A DNA stretch of 64,000 nt from Lachnoclostridium sp. UBA903 (GTDB taxonomy: Bacteria; Bacillota; Clostridia; Lachnospirales; Lachnospiraceae). Below are positions 23,838 through 32,612 of the stretch, piece after piece. The translations under genes were made by a program, and so were the position numbers. The DNA lies in assembly GCA_002294045.1 (NCBI GenBank), contig DBEP01000023.1, forward strand, positions 39,713-103,712, given 5' to 3'. The first letter of the stretch is position 1. The number at the start of each line of letters is the position of its first letter. Under the pieces are notes generated by a model. It had not been told where the DNA came from and made no database searches. It worked only from the letters and a program-made list of their open reading frames with translations.

Positions 23838-24695
23838 TTACCCCGGGTACGGGCGCTGTTTTTTTAAATATTCGCTGGGAGACATCCCGACATTTTTCCT
23901 GAAAATGCGGCTGAAATACAGCGGGTTGTCATATCCCACAAACTCTGCGGTTTCACTGATATTAAAGGTGCCGTTTTTTAAAAGCTCCTTTGCTTTATTA
24001 ATCCGCAGGTCCGATAAATATTGGCCGGGGGTTGCTCCGGTATGCTTCTTAAAGCTGCGGATAAACCAGCAGCAGCTTATATTGCATTTGCGGGCATATT
24101 CCCCGATAGATAAGTTGTTTCTGTATTCCTTGTGAAAATATTCAATGGCCTGTTCAATCAATCCGCTGCTCTTCTGGCTTTGGGAGGTCTCTTCAGCAAT
24201 CTGCCTGGAGAGCAGCAGTATTAATTCTTCCAGATATATATTGGCAAGGTTAAAAAAATTACTTCGTTTCAACTGCAATTCACGGATTATTTTATCAAAA
24301 ATTCTTTTACATTCTTCCGCCGTATTGACATGAAAGATATGATGAGGATAAAGGTTGTATTTTTTCAGCAGACCGTCGGTCTGCAGGCCTGAAAAGTGGA
24401 CCCAGTAAACATCCGGATGGTCTTTTAAGTAATAGCGGTAGTGCTGTGTTTCGCCCGGGTAATATAATATAAAAGATTCCGCAGACACATGTTTTATTTT
24501 ATTTTTTATCAAAAAGTCCGCATTGCCATGGGCGACATAGAGCAGCTGGTAATCCTGACGTCCTGCTACACGCAGGGTTTCAAATTTTTTCAGGTTAATC
24601 AGTTTGTAATGCCCGCAGCTATTTACGGAAATATTATTTTGTGTATCTACGATTTCTTCGTCGTAGCCATTTAAATATCCGGATATATTCAGCAT
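23838..24695 (-). CDS. AraC family transcriptional regulator
   Basis: A 285-residue regulator; the ATG at 24695 has GAGGAG upstream. The N-terminal cupin sensor (VAGRQDYQLLYVAHGNADFLI; FILYYPGETQHYRYYL) is followed by the AraC DNA-binding domain (IGEYARKCNISCCWFIRSFKKHTG; ISETAEFVGYDNPLYFSRIFRKN). It is divergent from lacZ and is its probable regulator, as is common for glycoside-hydrolase loci in this group. Confidence 0.92.
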   Translation of the reverse strand: MLNISGYLNGYDEEIVDTQNNISVNSCGHYKLINLKKFETLRVAGRQDYQLLYVAHGNADFLIKNKIKHVSAESFILYYPGETQHYRYYLKDHPDVYWVHFSGLQTDGLLKKYNLYPHHIFHVNTAEECKRIFDKIIRELQLKRSNFFNLANIYLEELILLLSRQIAEETSQSQKSSGLIEQAIEYFHKEYRNNLSIGEYARKCNISCCWFIRSFKKHTGATPGQYLSDLRINKAKELLKNGTFNISETAEFVGYDNPLYFSRIFRKNVGMSPSEYLKKQRPYPG

Positions 24696-25021
24696 ATTAT
24701 CTCCTCTCAACCGGCTTTTCTTGTTCTTGATTACCATATACTTTTATCTGTTTTTCACCGGTTCTGCATTTTAACCTATCAAGTAGGCCCATTTCCCGCG
24801 TTTATAAAACAGTATGAATGAAAGATAAAAAAAAGTAAAGTATAAAGTATTATTTTGTGCATATTTTAGATAATATCCTTTATATGAGTTTTTAAAGAAA
24901 TATATTATAATCTGGTTAAGGCATATGCAGTACCGTAAACCAGTCAAGATGTCAGGCGGTCAGTACACCAGTTTGAGGGATGCGGTAATGGGTGCAAATA
25001 TGAAATGAAAAGGAGACCTAT
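24696..25021. promoter_or_regulatory. Divergent promoter region, AraC regulator / lacZ
   Basis: 326 bp with AT-rich tracts (24820-24910) that should hold both promoters. Near its end, at 24980-25007, GCGGTAATGGGTGCAAATAT and ATGAAA resemble the tail of the R4 leader repeat, but here the ATG is followed by a stop after one codon. lacZ instead uses its own AAAGGAG site. Confidence 0.45.
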
Positions 25022-28000
25022 ATGAAATTACCAAAGTATTATGAAGACCCCAAAACGCTTCATCTGGGAACCATGCCGTACAGGGCTTATTATATTCCTT
25101 TTGAAGCGGACAGGACCGCAAATGAAATTTTAGAAACGGCAAGAGAAGATTCCGGAAGGGTTACCATGTTAAGCGGAGACTGGAAATTCCATTATTATAA
25201 AAACCGCTTTGACGTAGATGAGAGATTTACCTGCACGGAATATGAGGCGGAAAATTTTGATACCATTCCGGTACCCAGCTGCTGGCAGATTTTAGGATAT
25301 GACAGAAATCAGTATACCAATGTCAGATATCCGTTCCCTTATGATGCTCCTTATGTACCGGAAGAGAATCCCTGCGGTGCTTATATTAAAAAATTCAATA
25401 TAGAGGAGGAACAGCTGTCAGACAAAAGCTTCCTCAATTTTGAAGGTGTGGATTCCTGCTTTTATGTATGGGTAAACAATAAATTTGCAGGATACAGCCA
25501 GGTTTCCCATAACACCAGCGAGTTTGACATTTCGGATTTCTTGAAAGCCGGAGAGAATACGCTGGCGGTTCTTGTCCTGAAGTGGTGTGACGGAAGTTAT
25601 TTAGAGGACCAGGATAAATTCCGTTTTTCCGGTATTTTCCGCGATGTATATATTATTTCCCGTCCCCAGGAACATATCCGGGACTATTTTGTCAAATCCG
25701 AAATTTCTCAGGATTCCAATAAAGCAAGAATTCTGGTAAATGTGGAATATTCCAATAAGGAAATCCAGGCCGACTGTGTTTTACTGGAAGCCGATGACAA
25801 AACCGGCGTATTCAGCGAAGACGGTAAAAGAATTCCAGGCCAGGCTAAGGGCAGTATTCTGGAGACCAAACAAATTACAGGCGGTCAGGCGGAATTTGAA
25901 ATTGAGAATCCAAAGCTCTGGAACGCGGAAGCTCCCGTGCTTTATACCCTTCTTATAAAGACGGAAGAGGAAACCATCCTGCAGAGAGTGGCGTTAAGAA
26001 GAGTCGAAATTATAGACAGTGTTATCTATGTTAATAAAACCGCAATTAAAATAAAAGGCGTAAACCGCCATGACAGCGACCCTTATACCGGCGCCGCCGT
26101 TAACCGGCAGCAGGCGTTAAAGGATTTCACATTAATGAAGCGGCACAATATTAATGGGATACGTACCAGCCATTATCCGGCATCTCCCTGGTTTTTGCAG
26201 ATGTGTGATGAAATCGGATTTTATGTGGTTTCCGAATCCGATATTGAATCCCACGGCTCCGTTGCATTTTATTCAGGAGGTTCTTTTACCACTTATGGGG
26301 ATATTGTTCAGATGGATATATTTTATGATGCCGTCCGCGACCGTATCGAGAGCAATGTAATACGGAATAAGAACTGCGGCAGCATTATCTTCTGGTCTTT
26401 AGGAAATGAATCCGGTTACGGCAAGGCATTTGAAGATGGGGCCAGATGGATTAAATCCTACGACAATACCCGGCTGACCCATTATGAAGGCAGCATATAT
26501 GAAACAGGAGGCCATAAAAATGATACCTCCATGCTGGATGTTTACAGTAAAATGTATGATTCTCTGGAACTGATCGAAGAATACTTAGGCAAGGAAGAAA
26601 ATAAGAAACCTTATGTTTTATGTGAATTTATCCACGCCATGGGCAACGGCCCCGGAGATATTGAAGATTATTTTGAGAAAATATATAAGGAGGACAGATT
26701 TACAGGCGGTTTTGTATGGGAATGGTGTGACCATGCCGTTTATATGGGCAAAACCGCGGAAGGGAAAGATAGATTCTTCTATGGCGGTGATTTCGGGGAA
26801 TATCCCCATGACGGAAATTTCTGTGTGGACGGACTTGTATTCCCGGACCGCAGGGTTGGCACCGGATTACTGGAGTATAAGAATGTAATCCGTCCCGTCA
26901 GGGCTTCCCTTAAAGATATGGGTTCCGGTGAAGTTTATTTTGAAAATAAGCTGGATTTTATGAATTTAAAGGATTACCTGAAAGTTACCTATGATGTGGT
27001 ATGCAACGGCCATACGACAGAAAGCGGAGCCATAGAGGAGTTTGACATCCCTGCCGGCTCCGGAAAATCCTTCCATGTAAGTTTTAGTTTACCACAGGAC
27101 GGAATTACCTATCTGAATCTGTATTATATATTAAAAGAAGATAAGCCCTATGCATCCAAAGGCTACGTATTAGGTTTTGACCAGCTTTTATTAAAGGAAG
27201 GAAGATATAAAGCAGACGGCCATAAAGAGAACAAAGCGGAAAATTCCGTATCCGGAGGAATCCGGGTCATGGAAGAAGAGCGGCAGATTATAATAACCGG
27301 AGCAGGTTTCCGTTATGTTTTTAATAAATTAACCGGAACCTTTGATTCCCTGGTGAATCATCAGGTTTCCTACCTGGATAAACCCATGGAGTTTAATATA
27401 TACCGTGCTCCTACGGATAATGACCGCAATATTAAACAGGAATGGCGTAAAGCGGGCTATAACAGACCTGCGGTCAGGGTTTATCATACCGATACCGTAA
27501 CCGGTGAATCCGTCACGATTACTTCCGTGCTGTCAATTGCGGCCATCCAGAGGGAACATATGCTGGATATTAAAGTGAAGTGGGCGGTCCGCCCGGATGG
27601 AAGTATTGGTGTGGAACTTCATGGAACCCGCAACACTGCCATGCCATATCTTCCCAGATTCGGCTTCAGGCTGTTTATGCCCAGGGAATATACAAAAGCA
27701 GAGTATTTTGCTTACGGTCCTTACGAAAGCTATATCGACAAACACAGATGCTCCCGTATGAGCAGATTTATACAGGACGTATCCGATATGCATGAGGACT
27801 ATATCAGGCCCCAGGAAAATTCCAGCCATTACGGCTGCCAGTACTTAAAGGTTTCTGATGAACAGAATAATTACCTTGAAGTTACGGGAGCGGAAGATTT
27901 CAGTTTTAACGTATCGGAATACACCCAGGAGGAGCTGGAGGAAAAGCAGCATAATTTTGAACTGGAGAAATCAGGGCATACGGTGGTTTGCCTGGATTAT

Positions 28001-28105
28001 AAGAACAGCGGTATCGGCTCCAACAGCTGCGGCCCTGAATTGATTAAGAAATACCGGCTGGACGAGAAAGAAATTACATTGAGCTGGAATCTGATATTAT
28101 CCTGA
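25022..28105 (+). CDS. lacZ: Beta-galactosidase, GH2 family (LacZ type)
   Basis: A 1027-residue protein of full LacZ length. In order: jelly-roll sugar-binding domain (DSCFYVWVNNKFAGYSQ; DGSYLEDQDKFRFSGIFRDVY), immunoglobulin-like domain, TIM barrel with GVNRHDSDPYTGAAV, acid/base glutamate in IFWSLGNESGYGKAF, nucleophile glutamate in PYVLCEFIHAMGNGPGD, then FVWEWCDHAV and a beta-galactosidase small-chain domain (FGFRLFMPREYTKAEYFAYGPYESYIDKH). There is no signal peptide, so it is cytoplasmic. It hydrolyses beta-galactosides; the natural substrate may be host- or plant-glycan fragments. A terminator follows. Confidence 0.95.
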   Translation: MKLPKYYEDPKTLHLGTMPYRAYYIPFEADRTANEILETAREDSGRVTMLSGDWKFHYYKNRFDVDERFTCTEYEAENFDTIPVPSCWQILGYDRNQYTNVRYPFPYDAPYVPEENPCGAYIKKFNIEEEQLSDKSFLNFEGVDSCFYVWVNNKFAGYSQVSHNTSEFDISDFLKAGENTLAVLVLKWCDGSYLEDQDKFRFSGIFRDVYIISRPQEHIRDYFVKSEISQDSNKARILVNVEYSNKEIQADCVLLEADDKTGVFSEDGKRIPGQAKGSILETKQITGGQAEFEIENPKLWNAEAPVLYTLLIKTEEETILQRVALRRVEIIDSVIYVNKTAIKIKGVNRHDSDPYTGAAVNRQQALKDFTLMKRHNINGIRTSHYPASPWFLQMCDEIGFYVVSESDIESHGSVAFYSGGSFTTYGDIVQMDIFYDAVRDRIESNVIRNKNCGSIIFWSLGNESGYGKAFEDGARWIKSYDNTRLTHYEGSIYETGGHKNDTSMLDVYSKMYDSLELIEEYLGKEENKKPYVLCEFIHAMGNGPGDIEDYFEKIYKEDRFTGGFVWEWCDHAVYMGKTAEGKDRFFYGGDFGEYPHDGNFCVDGLVFPDRRVGTGLLEYKNVIRPVRASLKDMGSGEVYFENKLDFMNLKDYLKVTYDVVCNGHTTESGAIEEFDIPAGSGKSFHVSFSLPQDGITYLNLYYILKEDKPYASKGYVLGFDQLLLKEGRYKADGHKENKAENSVSGGIRVMEEERQIIITGAGFRYVFNKLTGTFDSLVNHQVSYLDKPMEFNIYRAPTDNDRNIKQEWRKAGYNRPAVRVYHTDTVTGESVTITSVLSIAAIQREHMLDIKVKWAVRPDGSIGVELHGTRNTAMPYLPRFGFRLFMPREYTKAEYFAYGPYESYIDKHRCSRMSRFIQDVSDMHEDYIRPQENSSHYGCQYLKVSDEQNNYLEVTGAEDFSFNVSEYTQEELEEKQHNFELEKSGHTVVCLDYKNSGIGSNSCGPELIKKYRLDEKEITLSWNLILS

Positions 28106-28127
28106 CAGAACATTAATATTGAATAAC

Positions 28128-28167
28128 AAAAATCCGGATGTAGCTGGCAGTACATCCGGATTTTTTC
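28128..28167 (+). terminator. Intrinsic terminator after lacZ
   Basis: AAATCCGGATGT and ACATCCGGATTT form a perfect 12-bp stem, followed by TTTTT. It lies 25 bp downstream of the stop codon. Confidence 0.88.
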
Positions 28168-28230
28168 CTTTCGGCGTTTGACCTGGGATTTTTCCTCATA
28201 CACTTGAATCTATTTTAAAAGAAAGTTATA

Positions 28231-28411
28231 ATATAATGAAAGCGGAGAGAGAAAATTACAAGCTTGCTTGTAATTTCCGACCGGAGCAACAAGATCATGA
28301 ACACGCCTTATGTTCATGATATAATAAAAGCGGAGAGAAAATTGCAAGCTTGCTTGTAATTTCCGACCGGAGCAACAAGATTATGAACATGCCTTTTGTT
28401 CATAATATAAT
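28231..28411 (+). repeat. Dispersed two-hairpin repeat, family R3, two tandem copies
   Basis: Two 88-bp-spaced copies (about 28231-28320 and 28321-28411). Each holds TATAAT(G/A)AAAGCGGAGAGA, a hairpin AAATTACAAGC/GCTTGTAATTT, the linker CCGACCGGAGCAACAAG and a second hairpin ATCATGAACA/TGTTCATGAT. In the second copy the latter is ATTATGAACA/TGTTCATAAT, a paired change. A third copy lies inverted at 62987-63090. The block fills the space between the lacZ terminator and the MNT gene. Confidence 0.82.
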
Positions 28412-28459
28412 GAATGTCTATAAAATTGGTTTGCATCAGCTATAAGGAGTGTGAGTTTT

Positions 28460-28807
28460 ATGCATGCAGATTTATTAAAGGCCAGAAATGAACTGCGAAT
28501 GAAATTATTATCAAAAGCCGAAATAGTTATAAAAGCGGTGCACAATGAGAATCTCAATAATCTGAAGGAGATAGGCTTGTTTGGAAGTTTAGCGAATGAT
28601 AAATTTACATGCAACAGTGACGCGGATATTTATCTGGAATTTGACGGTCCTTTACCGAGCAGACAAAAAAAAGGTATGCTTAGGTCGGTTGCGGAAGAAA
28701 ACAACTGTGATATCGTATTCATAAACAGCAGTAGCTTGTCTGCGGATAATCCCGGTTTGCTGGTCGATGAGATATTTAAAAACAAAATCGTATTATGGAG
28801 GAAATAA
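28460..28807 (+). CDS. Nucleotidyltransferase (MNT) domain protein of a MNT/HEPN pair
   Basis: A 115-residue protein. The ATG at 28460 has GGAG ten bases upstream; the GTG at 28451 is too close. The MNT motif is GLFGSLANDKFTCNSDADIYLEF (about residues 38-60), and NNCDIVFINSSS supplies the third acidic strand. It is paralogous to the MNT at 4309 but diverged. It lies three bases before the HEPN gene. The likely role is antitoxin-type nucleotidyl transfer to the HEPN partner, by analogy with MntA/HepT. Confidence 0.85.
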   Translation: MHADLLKARNELRMKLLSKAEIVIKAVHNENLNNLKEIGLFGSLANDKFTCNSDADIYLEFDGPLPSRQKKGMLRSVAEENNCDIVFINSSSLSADNPGLLVDEIFKNKIVLWRK

Positions 28808-28810
28808 AAT

Positions 28811-29194
28811 ATGATACAGAATGATTATTATCATATAGCTATGAATGATATGGATTATATAAACGCTGCCAAACATTTGCCGTATTATAATCAACATTGT
28901 ATTGCCTGCCAGCAAATATGTGAAAAGCTGTTTAAGCATATCATAACAATATCGTACTCAGGAGAAGATAAAGATAAGTATCTGAAATCCCATTCCCTGC
29001 GGACCCTTTATAGGGTAATACGTGGTTATATAGCTTCTTTCCTGCTTCCGGAAGAAGAATTGGCCAATCTTACCGACTATTATTTTGATGCAAAGTATCC
29101 GGGAAATGATTTTTTTACTGCAAATGAGGAGGATTTTACGAAGTGCTATGCTACCGTTGAAAAAGTTGTGGAAGCCGTGAATAAGCTATTATGA
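28811..29194 (+). CDS. HEPN domain protein of a MNT/HEPN pair
   Basis: A 127-residue, mostly helical protein of the HEPN (COG2250-like) class: YYHIAMNDMDYINAA, CIACQQICEKLFKHII, a KSHSLRTLYR stretch and YYFDAKYPGNDF near residue 95. It is intact, unlike its paralogue at 4625. The R-x(4-6)-H catalytic motif of RNase HEPN toxins is not obvious, so it may not be a nuclease; the conserved SHSL histidine could be functional. Pairing with MNT is typical of HEPN/MNT modules. Confidence 0.82.
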   Translation: MIQNDYYHIAMNDMDYINAAKHLPYYNQHCIACQQICEKLFKHIITISYSGEDKDKYLKSHSLRTLYRVIRGYIASFLLPEEELANLTDYYFDAKYPGNDFFTANEEDFTKCYATVEKVVEAVNKLL

Positions 29195-29330
29195 GTTTTG
29201 CCATAGCTGGCGATAGGAGCAAATCTTTCAATTTGTGATGAAATAATCCAATTTCATTATAACCTGGATAACCTGGCTGAATAGTTATTTTGATTAGATA
29301 AGTACAAGCTGGTTAATAAACTTAAAACCC

Positions 29331-29416
29331 TCTGGGGGATGCGTATGACGCGCTATGGAAATTTGTCACTTAGGTGACAGCACGTCAGGGATAGAGTCTG
29401 GCAGGCCAGACTCTAT
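29331..29416 (+). repeat. Multi-hairpin dispersed repeat, family R2 copy C
   Basis: Shorter copy without the first CTCATAGGA hairpin: GGGGGATGCGTATGACGCGC, TGTCACTTAGGTGACA, CACGTCAGGGATAG and AGAGTCTGGC/GCCAGACTCT. It is the only recognisable item in the 335 bp between the HEPN gene and ubiD, apart from AT-rich promoter-like sequence near 29460-29500. Confidence 0.75.
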
Positions 29417-29529
29417 TTTGTTTAATTTTAACAAAAGAAAATAAATCTTTTGGATGATTCTTTTTTTACAATGTGTTATAGTATTCTTTGGACAAATTAT
29501 TCCTATGATTTTATGTAAGGAGAAAAAGA

Positions 29530-30966
29530 ATGCCATATAAAGATATACAACACTTTATGCAATATCTGGATAAAAAAAATCAGCTGAAGCGGATTAAGGC
29601 AGAAGTCAGCCCAATCCTTGAAATTACGGAAATCGCGGACAGAGTGGTAAAACAAAGGGGGCCGGCCTTGCTTTTTGAAAAAGTAAAGGGCTCCCCCTAT
29701 CCTCTGTTAATTAATACTTTTGGTTCCTACCGGAGAATGAGTATGGCTGTCGGAGCGGATAAACTGGATGACATCGGGAAAGACATACAGGACCTGATAG
29801 ACTTCTCCAATTATCAGACCATGCTTGATAAAATAAAATCCATTCCAAGACTTGCCAGACTGCTGGCGGTTTTTCCCGTAAAAGTACCAAAAGCACCCTG
29901 CCAGGAGGTCATCGAAGAGCCGGACCTTACCAAGCTTCCCGCCTTAAAGTGCTGGCCCCAGGACGGAGGACGTTTTATTACCCTGCCTCTTGTTTTTACC
30001 AAGGACCCGGAGACCGGACAGCAGAATATCGGTATGTACCGGCTTCAGGTATATGATAAGACGACTACGGGTATGCACTGGCATCTGCATAAGGACGGCC
30101 GGGAGATTTATGAAAAGTACAAAAAACAGGGAGGCAAAATGCCGGTAACCGTAGTAATCGGATGTGACCCTGCCACCATTTATGCGGCTACGGCCCCTCT
30201 TCCCAAAATGATTGACGAGATTATGTTTGCCGGTTATTTAAGAAGGCTGCCGGTGCCCCTAGTCAAGTCCGTCACCAATGATATCTATATACCTGCCAAC
30301 AGTGAGTTCGTCCTGGAAGGATATGTGGATACGGAAGAACTCAGAATGGAAGGCCCGTTTGGCGACCATACGGGATATTATTCCGAAAAGGATATGTATC
30401 CGGTATTTCATGTGACCAAAATGACCAGGAAGGAAAAGCCCGTATATATGGCAACCATTGTGGGCAGGCCTCCCATGGAAGACTGTTTTATCGGAAAGGC
30501 TACGGAACGTTTATTCCTTCCTCTGTTAAAGATGATAGCACCGGAAATCACAGACATTAATTTCCCGCTGGAAGGAGTTTTCCATAACTGTGTTATCGTA
30601 TCCATACGGAAGAAATATCCCGGACATGCCAAAAAAGTCCTGAATACGCTGTGGGGAAACGGACAGATGATGTATACCAAGATGATTATTGTGGTGGATG
30701 CGGACGTAAATCCCCATGATATTTCCGCCGTCGCCTGGAAGGTATTTAATAACATTGATGCCAAAAGGGACCTGATTATATCGGAAGGGCCTTTAGACGC
30801 TCTGGATCATTCCTCCCCGCTGCAACTGATCGGCAACCGCCTGGGAATTGATGCTACGAAAAAGTGGGCTTCGGAAGGATATGAAAGGGAATGGCCTGAT
30901 GATATCGTAATGTCGGGCAAGATAAAAGAAATGGTAGATAAGAGGTGGAAGGAGTATGGTATTTGA
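29530..30966 (+). CDS. UbiD-family prenylated-FMN-dependent decarboxylase (MqnL-like)
   Basis: A 478-residue cytoplasmic protein; the ATG has AAGGAGAAA upstream. Family landmarks: PALLFEKVKGSPYPLLINTFGS near residue 45, NIGMYRLQVYDKTTTGMHWHLHKDG in the middle, EFVLEGYVDTEELRMEGPFGDHTGYYS (E-x-P-F-G-D, prenyl-FMN/metal region), and SSPLQLIGNRLGIDATKKW near the end. UbiD enzymes use prenylated FMN made by UbiX, whose gene is two genes downstream. The stop overlaps ubiA by 11 bp. With UbiA and UbiX it fits the late quinone pathway: decarboxylation of a prenylated aromatic acid. The exact substrate is inferred. Confidence 0.88.
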   Translation: MPYKDIQHFMQYLDKKNQLKRIKAEVSPILEITEIADRVVKQRGPALLFEKVKGSPYPLLINTFGSYRRMSMAVGADKLDDIGKDIQDLIDFSNYQTMLDKIKSIPRLARLLAVFPVKVPKAPCQEVIEEPDLTKLPALKCWPQDGGRFITLPLVFTKDPETGQQNIGMYRLQVYDKTTTGMHWHLHKDGREIYEKYKKQGGKMPVTVVIGCDPATIYAATAPLPKMIDEIMFAGYLRRLPVPLVKSVTNDIYIPANSEFVLEGYVDTEELRMEGPFGDHTGYYSEKDMYPVFHVTKMTRKEKPVYMATIVGRPPMEDCFIGKATERLFLPLLKMIAPEITDINFPLEGVFHNCVIVSIRKKYPGHAKKVLNTLWGNGQMMYTKMIIVVDADVNPHDISAVAWKVFNNIDAKRDLIISEGPLDALDHSSPLQLIGNRLGIDATKKWASEGYEREWPDDIVMSGKIKEMVDKRWKEYGI

Positions 30967-31822
30967 CAAGCTGAAAAAGTACGGGGAACTTGTTATGTTT
31001 TCCCATACCGTATTTTCCCTGCCTTTCGGACTGCTTGCCATGCTCTGGGCAGCGGACGGCATCCCGGAGCTTCGGGTGTTTTTCTGGATACTGGTGGCCT
31101 TATTCGGAGCCAGAAACGGCGCCAATGCCTTTAACCGGATTGCCGACAGGTTTATCGACCAGAAAAACGAACGAACCAGGGACAGGCATCTGCCTACCGG
31201 CCAGGTAAAATTATTTGAAGCGGTAATTATAACGGCTCTATGCTTTGGGTTAATGGCGGCAGCTGCCTATATGTTAAATCTTACCTGCCTGATACTGCTG
31301 CCCTTTGCCATTGCCCTGTTTATATTTTATTCTTATTCAAAGCGGATAACCTGGCTCTGCCACTTTATCCTGGGAACAGCCTGCGGCGGGGCACCGGTAG
31401 GGGCCTGGATTGCGGTTACGGGCGGAATTACTTTCATGCCTCTTTTCTTAGGTGCGGCAGTTTGTTTTTGGGTGGCAGGCTTTGATATCATCTATGCCAC
31501 CCAGGATATTGAATTTGACAGGAAAGAAGGACTTTATTCCGTGCCCGCCCGGTTCGGATTAAAAAATGCCTTGTGGATTGCAAGGGCATCCCATGCCATG
31601 CATATTCTCTGTCTGCTTGCCGTTTACATTCTAATGCCCAGGGGAATATTTTTCCTGGCAGGAATTATCGTATCCGCCGTTTTGCTCTGTGTGGAGCACT
31701 ATAATGTAATACCGGAAAATAAAAATAAGATGATTTTCGCTTCCTACCACATAAATCAAATTTTAAGCGTCGTATTTTTTATATTTGCTATGATTGATTT
31801 CTGGTACGGAAAACTGAAGTAA
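30956..31822 (+). CDS. UbiA-family aromatic prenyltransferase (MqnP-like)
   Basis: A 288-residue integral membrane protein with about eight to nine helices. Both Asp-rich motifs are present: FNRIADRFIDQKNERTRDR (about residues 59-77; N-x-x-x-D-x-x-x-D form) and DIEFDRKEGLYSVPARFG (about 180-197). The spacing and the ARNGANAFNRIADR lead-in match the menaquinone (futalosine) branch more than heme O synthase. It should attach an isoprenoid chain to an aromatic carboxylate at the membrane. It is translationally coupled to ubiD. UbiX follows after a 190 bp gap holding an R4 leader repeat. Confidence 0.88.
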   Translation: MVFDKLKKYGELVMFSHTVFSLPFGLLAMLWAADGIPELRVFFWILVALFGARNGANAFNRIADRFIDQKNERTRDRHLPTGQVKLFEAVIITALCFGLMAAAAYMLNLTCLILLPFAIALFIFYSYSKRITWLCHFILGTACGGAPVGAWIAVTGGITFMPLFLGAAVCFWVAGFDIIYATQDIEFDRKEGLYSVPARFGLKNALWIARASHAMHILCLLAVYILMPRGIFFLAGIIVSAVLLCVEHYNVIPENKNKMIFASYHINQILSVVFFIFAMIDFWYGKLK

Positions 31823-31860
31823 AAAATGTATTCTATTTGCGTGATTCGTGCGAAGGAATG

Positions 31861-32019
31861 GAATAAAGAGTGATAGAAAATATAGATAGAGAAAGGATGC
31901 CGCAATGAGGTTCTTTCACTCCTTTTTATTTATGACAGTAGAATGCATCCTTGTATTCTATTGTATGCGGCAGTATCGCAGGCAGGCCAGCGATATGCAA
32001 TTGGTGAAAAATATGAAAA
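31861..32019 (+). repeat. Leader repeat ending on a start codon, family R4 copy 1 (ubiX)
   Basis: From GAATAAAG at 31861 through AGAAAGGATGCC, TTCTTTCACTCCTTTTTATTT, GCAGTATCGC-AGG-CAGG-CCAGCGA and TATGCAATTGGTGAAAAAT to the ubiX ATGAAAA. It aligns with 63443-63555 (+) and 47071-47185 (-). This copy carries an extra 36-bp hairpin (ACAGTAGAAT/ATTCTATTGT) in the middle. It supplies the ribosome binding site and start codon. Confidence 0.75.
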
Positions 32020-32612
32020 GATATATAATTGGTGTAACCGGTGCCAGCGGAAGCGTCCTGTCCAGGCGGCTGATAAGCTATCTGGCGGGGACCGGGGCGG
32101 AACTTCATATTATTGCCACCGATACGGGAAAGAAGGTATTTGAATATGAAACAGGGATTCCCTGGGATATTTTTTTAGATGCCGTAAATCAGAAAAAATC
32201 GGTTATTGCAGCTTATGATAACAAAGACATGTTTGCCGGTGTGGCCAGCGGCTCCTTTGCTACAGATGCTATGATGATTGTACCCTGTTCCATGTCCACG
32301 GCCGCCAAAATCGCAGCAGGCACCGGCGGTAATTTATTATGCAGGGCTGCGGATGTTTGCCTGAAAGAGAAAACAAAGCTTGTTATTTCACCCAGGGAAG
32401 CTCCCCTGCATGCCATTCATCTGCGGAATCTGCTGACCCTTAGTGAATGCGGGGCGGTTATACTCCCGCCGGTTCCCATGTTTTATGCCAGGACGGAAAA
32501 TTATACCGAAATGATAGACGGCATTGTGGGAAGGATTTTAAAATCCGCAGGGATTGAAAATGATTTATATACAAAATGGAACAGCGGAAAGGATAAATTA
32601 AATGAATTATAA
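32013..32612 (+). CDS. ubiX: Flavin prenyltransferase UbiX
   Basis: A 199-residue flavoprotein. The ATG at 32013 gives the standard N-terminus MKRYIIGVTGASGS (FMN-binding loop); the frame is open back to 31905, but that part lies in the R4 repeat. Other landmarks: GVASGSFATDAMMIVPCSMSTAAKIAAG, LVISPREAPLHAIHLRNL and VILPPVPMFY. It makes prenylated FMN from FMN and dimethylallyl phosphate for UbiD. The last 11 bp overlap the start of the ABC binding lipoprotein, which physically links quinone chemistry to the transporter. Confidence 0.93.
   Translation: MKRYIIGVTGASGSVLSRRLISYLAGTGAELHIIATDTGKKVFEYETGIPWDIFLDAVNQKKSVIAAYDNKDMFAGVASGSFATDAMMIVPCSMSTAAKIAAGTGGNLLCRAADVCLKEKTKLVISPREAPLHAIHLRNLLTLSECGAVILPPVPMFYARTENYTEMIDGIVGRILKSAGIENDLYTKWNSGKDKLNEL

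Noticed and set aside
28231..28411. Tandem repeats considered as a CRISPR array
   Set aside because: Only two tandem units, repeat and 'spacer' are both conserved between copies, and there are no cas genes.
31905..32012. 36-residue N-terminal extension of UbiX
   Set aside because: UbiX proteins start at the GVTGASG loop; the extension is R4 repeat sequence.
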